From Exophiala sp. HKRS030 (taxonomy: Eukaryota > Ascomycota > Eurotiomycetes > Chaetothyriales > Herpotrichiellaceae), in contig JAHWDD010000003.1 of assembly GCA_023897205.1 (NCBI GenBank), positions 2,917,665 through 2,981,664 on the forward strand: DNA of 64,000 nucleotides, given 5' to 3'. Under the pieces are notes generated by a model. It did no database searches, was not told where the DNA came from, and was given only the letters and a program-made list of their open reading frames with translations. Below, one piece after another: positions 46,899 to 57,991 of the stretch (positions are counted from its first letter, which is position 1; the number at the start of each line of letters is the position of its first letter). The position numbers and the translations under genes are program-made.

Positions 46899-48542
46899 TG
46901 TTTAAAGCAGTAGATGTCGTCGTTACCAGAGAGTCGATGGCTCGGTAATGCGATCGGTCTGCTCTAGAAGCTCGCGAGAAATTCGGCTAAACCTCCTGGT
47001 TGAAACGGTAGTTTGGTTGATTCGTATGCAAGCAGAGTGGGTAGTCTGTTGACGAATCTCTCGATGGAGCCGGGGTGGGATGGGATCGTTTGATGGGCTC
47101 TCTATGTGTAGTTTACAAGTGGGAAGTGCAACCGGGAAGTTCTATGAACGACTCGACAGCAATCCACAACCACGCACACCAAGGCAAGTCCCTGCGACGC
47201 CGGCGAGAAACGTGTGTCAAGTTTCAATGATCTTTGAAGCTGAAAGGCGTTTATGGCAGCCTGTGGCGTTCGGAGAAGCTGTTGAAACGTGACAACCACG
47301 TTTGACCTAAAACTTGACGCCAGAGGAGGGTTGCAATGATTGCGGACAATTGGTGATGAAAGAGTCACAAGGGAAGCCTATCGACTCAATTATCGATGGT
47401 CAAAGTAGGTCAGATACTAGATTGTTTGGTGAGTGGATGATATATTGCGTTCCGAAAGTCGATGGAGGGAAGTCAAAGTAAGGGTAGAAAGCGTTATTAG
47501 TTGGGAAAGAGCAGCTGAAGCACGCGACCAAGACGGAACAAGACTTGGCTCTTGCCTGGGCTGCGGAGGTAGGTGCCTATTGTCAGTAATACTAACTAGC
47601 ATGTGATAAACCGTTTATCGCCCATAATTTACAGGCGCTTAGGGCGCTTGAGCTACCTGATAGGTTATCAATTAGTTGACAGATGTATAACCGGCCAGCT
47701 AACTGGATACTAACTACTTTAGGTAATCAGTTAGGGAACTCACTTAACAAAGTTGTACTGTATTATGAACTCGATATTCGGTACTTCAATAACTCTCGAA
47801 GAACCAAACCATAGCCCGGGAAGCGCCTATCAGGCACCGGAAGGCCCAATGGCTGCAGCTTAAAATACCCCGAACCACTACCAACCAACGTACTCCGTAC
47901 ACCCCAATCCGCCGCCTTTAGGGTGCCATTAGCCTCTAATGCATTAGCTACAAGTTACCCAAGATAACCCACCAATCATGAGACCAACACGTGCCCTGAA
48001 GGCTGGCAATTCACTTCCCTCTCTCAATCCTCAGGTGATGTGCGAAGTTCTTTCGAAAGGTGTTGCAGCTCGATCGGGCGTCTAACCCAGACCACAGGAG
48101 GCCGCATGCAAGGGGGGTCACAATGTCACAAATCTGATTCGCTCGTGATAAGATCCTCGTAATTGAGCGGTGCAAGAAGCCTAGGTTGGATGCAAAGATC
48201 TGAGATTTATGCAAACGCTGTCAGAGTGACGTCCTGTGAAGGTTGAAGGAAGAGAAGGTCTATCAAAGTCAATATCATTTGTAGACTCTAGTTTGAGACA
48301 AAAGACAGATTCTATAATGTTGTGTAGTCTTGATATGAAATGAATGGTAGTGACAGACAAAAGGATGGTGAAAAGAGACACACCCCGAAATCAACCCTGA
48401 GCTCGAAAACCAGCAACGCCTACAACTCAGAAGATTCTAGCTAGTTTCTCTTGATGTGATCTCACAAGGACTCCCGAGTCCCGAATCTCGAGGCCTCGAC
48501 AAACTCCCAACACCTCCAAGGTTCAAACACCTCTGACCTAGT
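46899..48542. other. Intergenic region of 1.6 kb
   Basis: No supported gene. The stretch 47600-47960 is rich in TTAG/CTAA words and short imperfect direct repeats (GGTTATCAATTAGTTGAC and GGTAATCAGTTAGGGAAC). It contains ACTCCGTA, a word often seen near fungal transposon relics. That is suggestive only. Confidence 0.4.
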
Positions 48543-50369
48543 CTACCAACCAAAACCTTCCTCGATAAAATCAATATTTGCACCTCCATCAATCATCACT
48601 CGTGACGCACGTCGAACTTCGTCTGCAAGGCCTCCGCCTGCACATACACTCACTCCCATACATCCAGTCCTGTATTCAGCCTCGCTGTGAATCAGCTCGC
48701 CCACATTCGGACGGCCTCGAGACATGCGTACTGTTTGGCTAGGACTCTTGATTGCTGAACTGAGTCCTGCTCGCGTAATGTACAGCAGTACTTTGAGAAT
48801 GTCTCTTCGTCCATCCATGCCTAGGATCTCTTGCATCCAGGGCCGGATCCAGTCGACGCATTCTGTCGTTGGAATAACCCAGACCAGGGTGATCCGCTTC
48901 GCTGCAACGGTCCCATTCGCATACCCATCAAGAAGATGTCTCACGTACCCCAGTTGATGAGTGATGCCCACACCACTGGCGAAGAGCATCACAGTGCCAT
49001 AGCTGTCCAGACTATGTGCAACACCATAAGGCCCTTCAATATAAGCATTCACTGTAAGCCGAGCATCTGGCTGGAGCGCACGGTTCTGTAATTTCTTGGT
49101 CATGCCCGTGTGAGCTTTGACAAGGAGAGAAAAGGTAGGCTGACCGCGTTCTTCCACCTGCATCTCATCATCAGGTTTCATAGGTCGTTTTTCGTTGAAT
49201 TCAGATCGAACCGATCCACTTCGGTCCAAAGTATGTTCATACCCGCTCCATGCAATGGAGAATGGATGGGCTGTCCAGAGCCCGATTGAAGGAATAGTCA
49301 AATAAAGATATTGTCCAGTCCGGTATTGCCATGGACGTGGATTTGTCAGTGTGACCTTGACTGTACCACCTTGAAGGGGTTCGATCACTGCTTTACAACC
49401 ACCTCTGCCAACGCTTCTCCATAGCAGAGTAGTCAACCGCCACAATCTGGAAGCTCCCCAGATGCAGACGGCGGTAAGCAGCACCCACTTTGCCTGATAT
49501 CGTTGGAGATGAACCCATAGGAAAACACAAAGCACAACCACCAAAGCAACATGAGCGTGTAAGAAGAACTCGTAGGCCCAGCTTCTAATCATCTTGGGAC
49601 TGTGTAAGAGAAGTAAGAGCATAGCTCCAGTTCCAACAAGTCCGTTGTAGATGAATGGTTGTTGGATCGACGTCTTCACACCAGCCCAGCCTTGGTCTTC
49701 AACCTTGCCAATAAGCCAGCAAGTTGTGTGTACTATGGATTCAATAGCTGCCAGTCGACCTAACCACCGATGCATGAGGTTGTAAGAGTCATATGAGATA
49801 TCGAGCAAGCCGATAAAAGGGTTCTTCACTGTGGCCATGATGATGAGAGGGATCATGTTGGCTACTGCGAGCACGCCGGCTCGATTGCGGATGATAGGAA
49901 GTGGGTCAAGGTCAGAAGGTCCCCAGGACAATTCCCATGTGCATATAGCAACATTGGACACGACCACCATAAAGATGAAGAAGCCTTGAAATCGCGTCGG
50001 CAAGGTTCCAAGTCTGATGTGCCGAGAGAACTTGATCTCGTTGGCACGCCGATAATGTAGGACCGGGGCATAAAGCACGTGATTCTTGATCCAACTCAGT
50101 TGGGGTGATATGGTAGAAAAATATCGTAATGGACCGACACTCTCGGTCATGGAGGACAGATGTCGGACGTGCTTGTGGATCTTTAGCACAGAGGCATAGA
50201 TAAAGAACAGCGCGGTCAAGCCCAGGATGGCATATAGGTAGTTAGGACCGAGATCCTTGGTGACACTCTCGAGGATTGCTTCAGTAGCAGGAGACTTTGG
50301 AGAGCCGCCTCCTCCAGCAGCCGAGGCCACAGCAGCAAGGGAGATGAGTTGTAACAAGACCGACATCAT
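48543..50369 (-). CDS. Ferric-chelate-reductase-type transmembrane oxidoreductase
   Basis: NADPH- and FAD-dependent, haem-containing membrane reductase (FRE family), usually reducing Fe3+ or Cu2+ outside the cell for uptake. A single exon of about 608 residues. The N-terminus has a signal-like segment (MMSVLLQLISLAAVASAAGG). The ferric-reductase transmembrane domain has haem-ligand histidines in LMHRWLGRLAAIESIVHTTC and FFLHAHVALVVVLCVFLWVH. The FAD domain includes PRPWQYRTGQYLYLTIPS and AHPFSIAWSGYE, and the NAD domain TVMLFASGVGITHQLGYVRH. The C-terminus is MGVSVCAGGGLADEVRRASR with the usual final aromatic. Complete and unbroken. The metal cannot be specified. Confidence 0.9.
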   Translation of the reverse strand: MMSVLLQLISLAAVASAAGGGGSPKSPATEAILESVTKDLGPNYLYAILGLTALFFIYASVLKIHKHVRHLSSMTESVGPLRYFSTISPQLSWIKNHVLYAPVLHYRRANEIKFSRHIRLGTLPTRFQGFFIFMVVVSNVAICTWELSWGPSDLDPLPIIRNRAGVLAVANMIPLIIMATVKNPFIGLLDISYDSYNLMHRWLGRLAAIESIVHTTCWLIGKVEDQGWAGVKTSIQQPFIYNGLVGTGAMLLLLLHSPKMIRSWAYEFFLHAHVALVVVLCVFLWVHLQRYQAKWVLLTAVCIWGASRLWRLTTLLWRSVGRGGCKAVIEPLQGGTVKVTLTNPRPWQYRTGQYLYLTIPSIGLWTAHPFSIAWSGYEHTLDRSGSVRSEFNEKRPMKPDDEMQVEERGQPTFSLLVKAHTGMTKKLQNRALQPDARLTVNAYIEGPYGVAHSLDSYGTVMLFASGVGITHQLGYVRHLLDGYANGTVAAKRITLVWVIPTTECVDWIRPWMQEILGMDGRRDILKVLLYITRAGLSSAIKSPSQTVRMSRGRPNVGELIHSEAEYRTGCMGVSVCAGGGLADEVRRASRVMIDGGANIDFIEEGFGW

Positions 50370-52085
50370 TGTTCTTGTTGCTATCGACGTCCAGCGGTAA
50401 TAGGGTCAGGCACTGCCTGTAGAGAAAGAGACACAAGACCGGCTTGCAGCAAGAGGAGAAAGAAATGTCTGGCTTTGTTGGGTCGTTTGTCCAGTGACGC
50501 CGCGAGTTCGTAGTGTGCCAACGGTGAAGATGGTCAAGAAGACAAGGCGAATCGACCTTTGATATGTTATTTTCCAATGTCCCGAAATCCACAGGTCACT
50601 TGCTTGTTCTCCACACAGTCGTGAGGACAACACTGACTCACTTGGAACTCACACAATACAGAATCAAGACTCCAGCCAAGTTTACTATCCGCCCACCAAC
50701 ATGGTTTGGAAATCCAATAGACCCGCGAATGGATTCCTTCATTCAAGGGCAGGTTTAAGCGTCTTCGTTGAAAAGATTCCAGGGGATCAACCCTGGGAAG
50801 TCACGACTTGCACGGACATCCAACGGATATCGAGTATTCAGCACGGTTGGAACCTTGTCCTCGTGGAGTCAACGTGGTCGGTGACGCAGCCATCGGTGGA
50901 GGGGGACACATGCACGCAGGATACCCCTTACCATTCTGAAATGAGAAGTATAGCCAACGCCTTGGCTGGGAGGAAACCATCGAGAACAAGCTGCCAAGGC
51001 GGCACCTCTGTCCACACCTCTTGTGATGCCCGAAACGACGATGAAGTGTGTGATATGCTTAGTCGGTGGGTTGTGGGGATCGTTGGATATCGCGGACAGG
51101 CGAACGACATTCATCGAAGAACTCGCAATTCAACTGTCGGTGGAGACATGGCATTGAGCAAGGCCAGGTGTGCCAGGGCAAGCCCTGTTTTCGATGTTGA
51201 CCATAGAGATTGAAGTGGATATTGAGATTGGTCGAAGAATTGCCGAGGATGGCAACATGCAAAGATGAAACGATGCGGATGAGCTTGTCCAGCATGAATC
51301 TCAGGCTCGTCGGGCAATGACTAACGAGGCACGGAGTCTGTACGTACTACGGAGTCGTTGCTAGATCGCCAAGGTCTGGATGATGGTGGAGTGTTGGTCC
51401 CATCAAAGCTTTTGCCAATCAACAGGTACACTCCCACCTTCACCAATCGCCATCGTCTCGGACCTGATTCTTGGGCCGAAACTGACCAGGATGACGAATT
51501 GCTGCTCAAGGGCCTGAAACAGCGGTTGCGTGTTCAATTTCAGGCCCTTTGACTTGTCCCAAGGCTCAATCTCAATGATAAGATAATAGTGGAATTGGGT
51601 GGAATTTTCTCTCCTGGCCTGCTCACGTGTTTGTCTTCAATTGTCCATATCACGTTTTTCTCGGGCAAGACGTGGTCAATGCGATGAATAGGTTGGCCGC
51701 ATGATCGCAATAGTTCATAACTATCCGCTCGATCGACAAACGATTATCTACAATGTCCACGTCTCGAGGAACTGTCGCATGCACATGTCAATCTTTCCAG
51801 TTCTGACTTCAATGCAAGCTATCTCTAGGTACTCATCAATCAGCTCAGTAAGTCAAGAAATCAACATGTTTCCGAATCAGCTCAGATTCCAATTGGTAAA
51901 TTCCATCATCTCTCAGGTTCTAGTTCAGACTAAGTCCTGTGCACCGTGCACGCCGTGCAATAGCCTGTGCAACGACCAACCTTGGCAGCTTTGGCTCTAA
52001 TGCAGTCTGCAGGTACCTAATGTAGACTCGGCTCGGACGAACCTTTCTTGTCCCGATCTTTGCTATCTCTCTCAATGTATCTCAA
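50370..52085. other. Intergenic region of 1.7 kb, no supported gene
   Basis: A 170-residue plus-strand frame (50701-51213) has no motif and unconvincing composition. Near 51335-51358 a CTGTACGTACTACGGAGTC stretch recalls transposon-end words. Otherwise nothing. Confidence 0.4.
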
Positions 52086-54439
52086 CTACTCTATCAAGCT
52101 AAGTTCATCATCGGACGTATCGTCCTCTTTGAAAACTCTACGCTTGCGACGATTGCCAAGAACAGTGGTTCGCTGCAAAGCCGTTGCCAACTTTGAATCG
52201 ACATGACCATCATCTGCCAGGGCCTTGCGTTTGGGTTTCTTGTACACAAAGTCACCGTCGCTGCATATCTCGAACTCAGCACGGACACGCTTCGATGTAC
52301 TTCCGTGGTTGACGACAATGTCGCAGCCATGCCATCCCTTGTCTTGTATCTTATCGGCTCCAAGGCTTGGTATTGTAGGCTTCTTGGGGTTTTTGCTGGA
52401 GTTTTCGCAATCCATTCCTCAACAATCTCATCCCACTTGTAAGCAGGAGCCGACGCAATCAGTCCTCCAGAGTCTCCCCTAGCTGCTTCTTGTTCTCGAT
52501 TTCCCGCTTCGCCGTGTGTCTGGAGAGCCCATTGACGAGTCAGATCGTCTTGATCCATGGTTCGTGCATAGTCCATAGCAGCATCGGCGCAAACTTTGGC
52601 CAAAAGTACTCGTAGCTTTGGACAGTCGACGCAGTTGATCGATAAAATGCCATTAACCATTTGCATGAAAGACTCTCGTTTTAACCGCTGCCTCAATAGT
52701 GTCAAAACTAAATGAGCTCTTAAACCTGCTGGTGCCGATCCTTGAGATAACAACAACTCGAAGCTGGTTTGGATTCGCGTCATATCCTGCTCGTCGACAA
52801 CTTGCAAAGGACTAGTGATGTGGCGAAGCAAAGTAGCGAGGAAGATCTGTGCCGTTAACATTCTGTGGCGTTGCGATAGTTCATCGCCGTGGATCTCAAC
52901 GGCTAATTGGACTTTGTAGCAGATCTCTTTGGAGATTCGAGTCGCATCTTGACCAACATTGCTCAGGATGAGGCCGATAGCCGTTCCCAGTGTACTGTGC
53001 ACGGGGCCTGCCAACGGATGAGGCACGAGCGTTGCAACGGCGTCAGCCACGGGCCTACCGTCTTCTGCGGGCAATTGTCGTAAGCTGTGGATGAAGTCAG
53101 TGGCGTCTGGTCCGAGTGCCCGAGAGTAGATGGCCTGAATCATATTTCGACTCGAAATCTGGCCGTCGTGGAGGCTGCCCGTCAATGCCTCGATCAAAAC
53201 TCTAGAGTCCAAGTGGTACGTCATGAACAGACTCGGATCATGTACTTTGTTCAATATCTTCATCAGCCACCGCGCTCGGATTTCACGCCTCCAACGATCT
53301 CGTCGATCGAACCTATATGCAGAAATGGCTTTCATACACATCAGTTCTTGCATCTCAGAAGGAGTTTGTCGACACTCCATATCGAGGTCGATTAAAGTGT
53401 CGGTTATAGCTTCTCCAAAATCTGCGAGCAGAGGATTGTCGAAAGAATTTATCACCATTTCGAATGCGGAACTTGCTGGGAGCAGACGATCCTTGACCAG
53501 ATTTCGAATCATTTGTATACCACATGCACGAGTGACGATTCTCAGAGACGGCCAGCCTGAACTTGTATTTCCGAAAAAGTCCTCAAGGTCGTCCAGCCCA
53601 GCTCCTACAATATCAGATTGGCCATTGAATCCGTCATTGACGGCGTCTACCTCAGCTTGCTCCTCAAGCAGGTTTTGAGACAGCTTTTTCAAGCACATTG
53701 AAACCAGCGATTGTGCTCCGGTCTCCCGCGATACTGTACTTCGTGTGCGTGAACCTTTCCATCGGCTTGGTAGGTCAGGATCTGAGGTAGCAATGAGGAA
53801 TGAAGGGATGATCTTCCGTCCTTCTCGTATAATTTGTTTCTGATCGAGCCGCAACCTGGTACCACGGTCATCACGCCCTTTGATATGCCTGTTCGACTCG
53901 CGCTCGTCTACCTCGCGAATCACTATATGAGACTTTCGAGCGGTATATCCGCCGTTTGGATCATCATCTTGCAATCCAGATGCCGGGGTTTGTGGAATCA
54001 GCAATGGTGGCAGCGTGTCATATCTGTCAGGCGATTGTTGAGTCTTCGTCCAGGCAGGTTTCCCTCGTGCTGGAGTTCTTGGAACAGTTTTCCGCCGTGA
54101 AGCATAGGTCTTAGGCAGCTTGCGCTTGTTCTTCAGACACTTGGTTCCAAGCCAATCTGGTTCGTCTTGAGTCAACCTGTCATTGACCACTTCAGCGTCG
54201 TTGGTGTTGTTGTGTGAGCCGTCATGTGAGCCTCCAGTCCCATCGTCGTCGCCATTATCACTGTACAAATCCACGTAGTCATCATGCCATTTCTCAAGGC
54301 GTTTGACAAACGAGGTCATCTGACGGAGGAGTCGGTTGCATCGTGATGCCGTCCAAGGAGCCAGACTAGGGCGTGCTTGTATATGGAAGTCGTGTTTTAG
54401 TACTGGACGCACTGCCCTACGATCGAGGGTAACATCCAT
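52086..54439 (-). CDS. Large helical protein of unknown function
   Basis: The first ATG in frame is 54437-54439 (MDVTLDRRAVRPVLKHDF). An acidic linker (YSDNGDDDGTGG) follows, then basic and proline-rich disorder (LKNKRKLPKTYASRRKTVP), and from about residue 240 a long alpha-helical region with repeat-like helices (ACGIQMIRNLVKDRLLP, LRAHLVLTLLRQRLKRESF, CPKLRVLLAKVCADAAMDYA). The tail is basic/acidic (GNRRKRRVFKEDDTSDDE). The frame is broken at 52386-52389: AKTP should continue KKPTIPSLG, needing CCCCC instead of CCCC; corrected, the protein has about 785 residues and ends at 52086. I do not recognise the family; nuclear location is likely from the basic clusters. Confidence 0.7.
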
Positions 54440-55369
54440 TCTTCCTCCAAAAATTGAAGACACGAATTCAGGCAATTCTTGAAATTGAGTTTAGATTTTA
54501 CAACATCGCAATCATTCCTCTCTGGTTGTACCGATATAGGTAGTTGGATATTGATTGTTGTCCGGATTTGGAGAATATCAATATACGCCGGAGCATTCGC
54601 TTCTCACCGGCAGCGGCTAACTTCCAAGACTTGACCGTAGTGAGCATATTAGGTAATGTCACCACTTGTCACATAGATCAGTATATTCCTCGTTCTCATT
54701 CTGCCACATTTGTCCCTACAACTATAACACACAAATTTCAAAGTCGCGTCAGTTGTACGCTTGTCAGCATTCTTTGACGTTAGTGGCAGAAGATTGCTAC
54801 GAAAAAATCTACTCACCTCCTGGCCGACAATCTGATCCAAAATCTCTGAGCTCCTATCACTCTACGGGCGGACATGCCCCTGAGCACTGCGGCCGAATGT
54901 CCGCAGACTTTACTTTATACGCATTTCTTGGCCTATTAAGTGGCGCTGTCAACACAGTGCAATCGTTTGTAATGTGCTGACACCGAGGTCTGCTATTAAC
55001 CAAGATAGGGCAGAATACTCCTCCTGTATCCATGGGAGGATGGATGAATTACTCAGCACATATGCATAAGACCTCTTATGTGTGACATGCCGGTTGACGG
55101 GCCCGATAGGAAGGTAGTGATCTTGCATGGTCAGACATACTGTCGAGCTTGTACATTAATCGCACAGTGTGTTGGCAACTTGTTGTTATTGGATGGCAAG
55201 TAATGCACAGGTTCTCGCATAAGCCATGAATCCTTCCGTTGCCATAAAATAAATAGCTGGCTGTGGTTTGTCTGGGATGCCATTCTGTTTACACAAGACC
55301 AACGTTGATGACAACAATCGTCTATCAAATCTTCACTCTAAAGTCTACAGACAAGTCGAGCATCTCACC
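54440..55369. other. Divergent intergenic region, no supported gene
   Basis: About 930 bp upstream of both neighbours. Short frames only. Confidence 0.45.
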
Positions 55370-56815
55370 ATGTCCTCAGCATCTCTCCATCTTCCCAGCA
55401 GCATGCTCTCCGTGACCGTCCACCCAACCAACCCAATCACCACGGACGTCATTCGAATACCAGTCCCCGATCCCAAGACACTCAAACCGAATGAGGTACT
55501 CATCCAAGTCCACTGCGCGGCATCCAATCCCAAAGACTGGCTGCATGTGGTCGCGCGAAATCTGCATGTCAACTCCGGTGACGACCTGTCCGGCATCGTG
55601 GTCGCAGTTGGTTCTGATGCGCAATTGGCAACGAGACTCAAACCAGGGGACCGAGTTGCAGCGTTCCATCGCATGTTCGATGCGCATGGGGCATATGCCG
55701 AATACAGCGTTGCGCCGGGGCATACGACGTTCAAGATCCCACCATCCATGTCGTTTGCGGAAGCCAGTACCATTCCATTGGTGACGACGACGGCGGCAAT
55801 AACGCTCTTTCCCCGTCAGAAGTTCATTGCGCCGTGGGATGTGGCTTCATTGACTTCTACGACATCATCAACTACCACCAGAGCCAGATCCGCAAACCCA
55901 AACGAGAGGCCCTTGCTCATCTACGGCGCCAGTACCTCCTTAGGTGCATTCACGATCAAGCTGGCCAAAGCCGCAGGAATCGGACCGATAATCGCCATTG
56001 GCGGCGGCAGCAGTGCTTATGTGCGATCGCTTCTTTTCCTCGATGACAACAACACAACCTCCACGACCAGCAGCAGCGACGCAGCCTCCGCCACACACGA
56101 TGTATTTCTCGACTACCGAAGCGGCTGGGCCCAACTTACCCATGACATCCGACAGATCACGTCGTCTCGCCATCTGACGCTCCGCAACGCCATCGACGCC
56201 TACAGCGCCGAGTCGAGCTGGGTACACATCTCACAGCTCCTGTCGTCGTCCGACTGCCCACAACCACCACCAGTAGGCAGTGCCAGGCCTGCAAGCGACG
56301 CCACGACGACAACGTCCAAAAGCGACCAAAGACCCATCCTCAGCGTCTTCTCAGGCGCACACCGCTACGACGAACCGTCGATCCCCGCTACCGTCGACAT
56401 CGTGTATACATACGTCGGCACGGCGCACGACGGCGCGTATAAGCCTGGCATGCCGCGGCAGCCTGTACCCCGTGCGCATGCAGATGTGGATGTAGATGCG
56501 GAGGCAAGTGTGGGTGACGACGGGGCCAGGGATGAGAACGATCCCAGCGGCGATCCAGAATTCGCGCGCCGCCTGTTCATCTGGCTCGAGCAGCAGCAGC
56601 AACTGCAACAAAGTCTCTCGGATAGTGTGTTCAAGGGCCATCCCTACGAGATCGTGCCAGGCGGCTTACACGGCGTGGCAAGCGGCTTGCAGACGTTGCG
56701 CGAGGGTCGCGCCGGCCGAGACGGAAGGAAACAAGTCTATCAGGTCATCGCTGGAGATACAAATACGCATACGGATACAGATACGCGCACGGATGCGGAT
56801 ATCGATCGATCGTGA
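55370..56815 (+). CDS. Medium-chain (zinc-independent) alcohol dehydrogenase/enoyl-reductase-like
   Basis: NAD(P)H-dependent reductase of the MDR superfamily, of the type that includes trans-acting enoyl reductases. Start at 55370 (CTCACCATGTCC); an in-frame ATG at 55277 is less likely. About 481 residues. The GroES-like part has PNEVLIQVHCAASNPKDWLH, GDDLSGIVVAVGSDA and LKPGDRVAAFHRMFDAHGAY. The cofactor part begins LLIYGASTSLGAFTIKLAKA and has IGPIIAIGGGSS. No structural-zinc cysteine cluster is present. It is longer than the usual 350 residues because of low-complexity inserts (TSTTSSTTTRARSANP; NNTTSTTSSSDAASA; QQQQLQQS) and a repetitive Thr/Asp tail. It stands alone; no polyketide synthase is nearby. 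Confidence 0.82.
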   Translation: MSSASLHLPSSMLSVTVHPTNPITTDVIRIPVPDPKTLKPNEVLIQVHCAASNPKDWLHVVARNLHVNSGDDLSGIVVAVGSDAQLATRLKPGDRVAAFHRMFDAHGAYAEYSVAPGHTTFKIPPSMSFAEASTIPLVTTTAAITLFPRQKFIAPWDVASLTSTTSSTTTRARSANPNERPLLIYGASTSLGAFTIKLAKAAGIGPIIAIGGGSSAYVRSLLFLDDNNTTSTTSSSDAASATHDVFLDYRSGWAQLTHDIRQITSSRHLTLRNAIDAYSAESSWVHISQLLSSSDCPQPPPVGSARPASDATTTTSKSDQRPILSVFSGAHRYDEPSIPATVDIVYTYVGTAHDGAYKPGMPRQPVPRAHADVDVDAEASVGDDGARDENDPSGDPEFARRLFIWLEQQQQLQQSLSDSVFKGHPYEIVPGGLHGVASGLQTLREGRAGRDGRKQVYQVIAGDTNTHTDTDTRTDADIDRS

Positions 56816-56861
56816 TGGAGACGCTTGGTTTTCTGTTAGTTGTATGGCACGTCACGTCGCA

Positions 56862-57113
56862 TCAGGTCTCGGAACTGCGCGGCTGAGGAAGGGCCCTGCG
56901 CGCCTCGAGTGGCTGGCCGTGGCTAGTCGTGGTGCTCATGGTGTTCGTGATCGTGTTGGCGATGGTGCGCAAGGTCACGTTCAGGGTCATGTTCGGATCG
57001 GCCTTGGGATCAGGGAAGTGCTGCTGCAGTCCGATGGCTTGATCATACAGTACATACCGTGTCGCACTACATCTCAGCATCTGCAATGCCGTCATATCGT
57101 GTAGATATACCAT
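56862..57113 (-). CDS. Doubtful 83-aa reading frame
   Basis: A minus-strand frame MVYLHDMTALQMLRCSATRY onward, with strong G/C third-position bias and Thr/Asn-rich middle (LNVTLRTIANTITNTMS). An overlapping open frame immediately upstream (57092-57400), ending DHFELFTQFLLAWYIYT, is in another phase; a join would need an indel that is not in a homopolymer. It may be the end of a gene with an unresolved structure, or chance. No family is recognised. Confidence 0.25.
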   Translation of the reverse strand: MVYLHDMTALQMLRCSATRYVLYDQAIGLQQHFPDPKADPNMTLNVTLRTIANTITNTMSTTTSHGQPLEARRALPQPRSSET

Positions 57114-57991
57114 GCGAGGAGGAACTGGGTGAAGAGTTCGAAATGATCAGAGCCGCTGGGTTTTCGCGTGTTTAATGTGGATTCACAGGAGGACAGGGTG
57201 TCGATGTGCGAAGTGCGGGAAAGGGGTGATCGTAGAGGACCTAGCTGACTACCTGGGTAGTTAGGACCACGCGGATAGGGAGATAGATAGTGGTTGGTAT
57301 TCAGTGTGGGTTGAATGAGGGTAAAAATGAGGACGTTGATCAGGCTATCTTCGACGAGGTGTGATAATGGAGGATCGGCTTTGGCCAGTATTAGGTACAT
57401 AGGTATGCTTAACTAGACCACCAGTGCCAAGAGTTCGGCTTATGGCTGAGGGACACACTCAGATGCGCCAAATGCTGGGTCTTCCCCTAGAAATTCAGCC
57501 ATCCACGCAGTGTCACATCATCGCCAACAGGTCCATCGTGGAGAAGCGCCTGCCCTTTTCAGTTCGTTTTCGGGTTCAATATATTTTTGGGTCGGCTCTT
57601 CCAGGTTGATGATGCAGCAAGCATTGGATTCGTGATCTGTTTGGCGGGCGCACGGATCATCGCTGCCGGTCAGGACCAAATGTTCAGGTGCCATTCATTG
57701 AGGTGATTGTCAGGCAGTAGTATTGTCTCGCTGATACATAAGGTCTAGAATAGACTAAAAAATTGTATATACAATCATTACCTATAAACCTACTTGTTGT
57801 TGGGAAATAGGAGGCGTATAGAATGCAACTACGATTGCACCTGCACCAACCACGACATAGAGCGTGGGTTTGATTGACATGAACTACCCGAACTAAGGAT
57901 CCCGACAACCTGAATCGCCACAGCAGCTCATGCCCCAGCAATCGTCATCCTTCAGCCACTATGTCCACCCTACAGAGAATTGACAGCTGCA
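57114..57991. other. Intergenic region, mostly featureless
   Basis: Apart from the doubtful frame noted at 57092-57400, nothing is supported between the doubtful gene and the kelch gene stop. Confidence 0.4.

Noticed and set aside
50701..51213. 170-residue plus-strand frame between the reductase and the helical protein
   Set aside because: Long enough to notice, but no motif, no hydrophobic or domain pattern and no codon bias; it lies in a promoter-like region.
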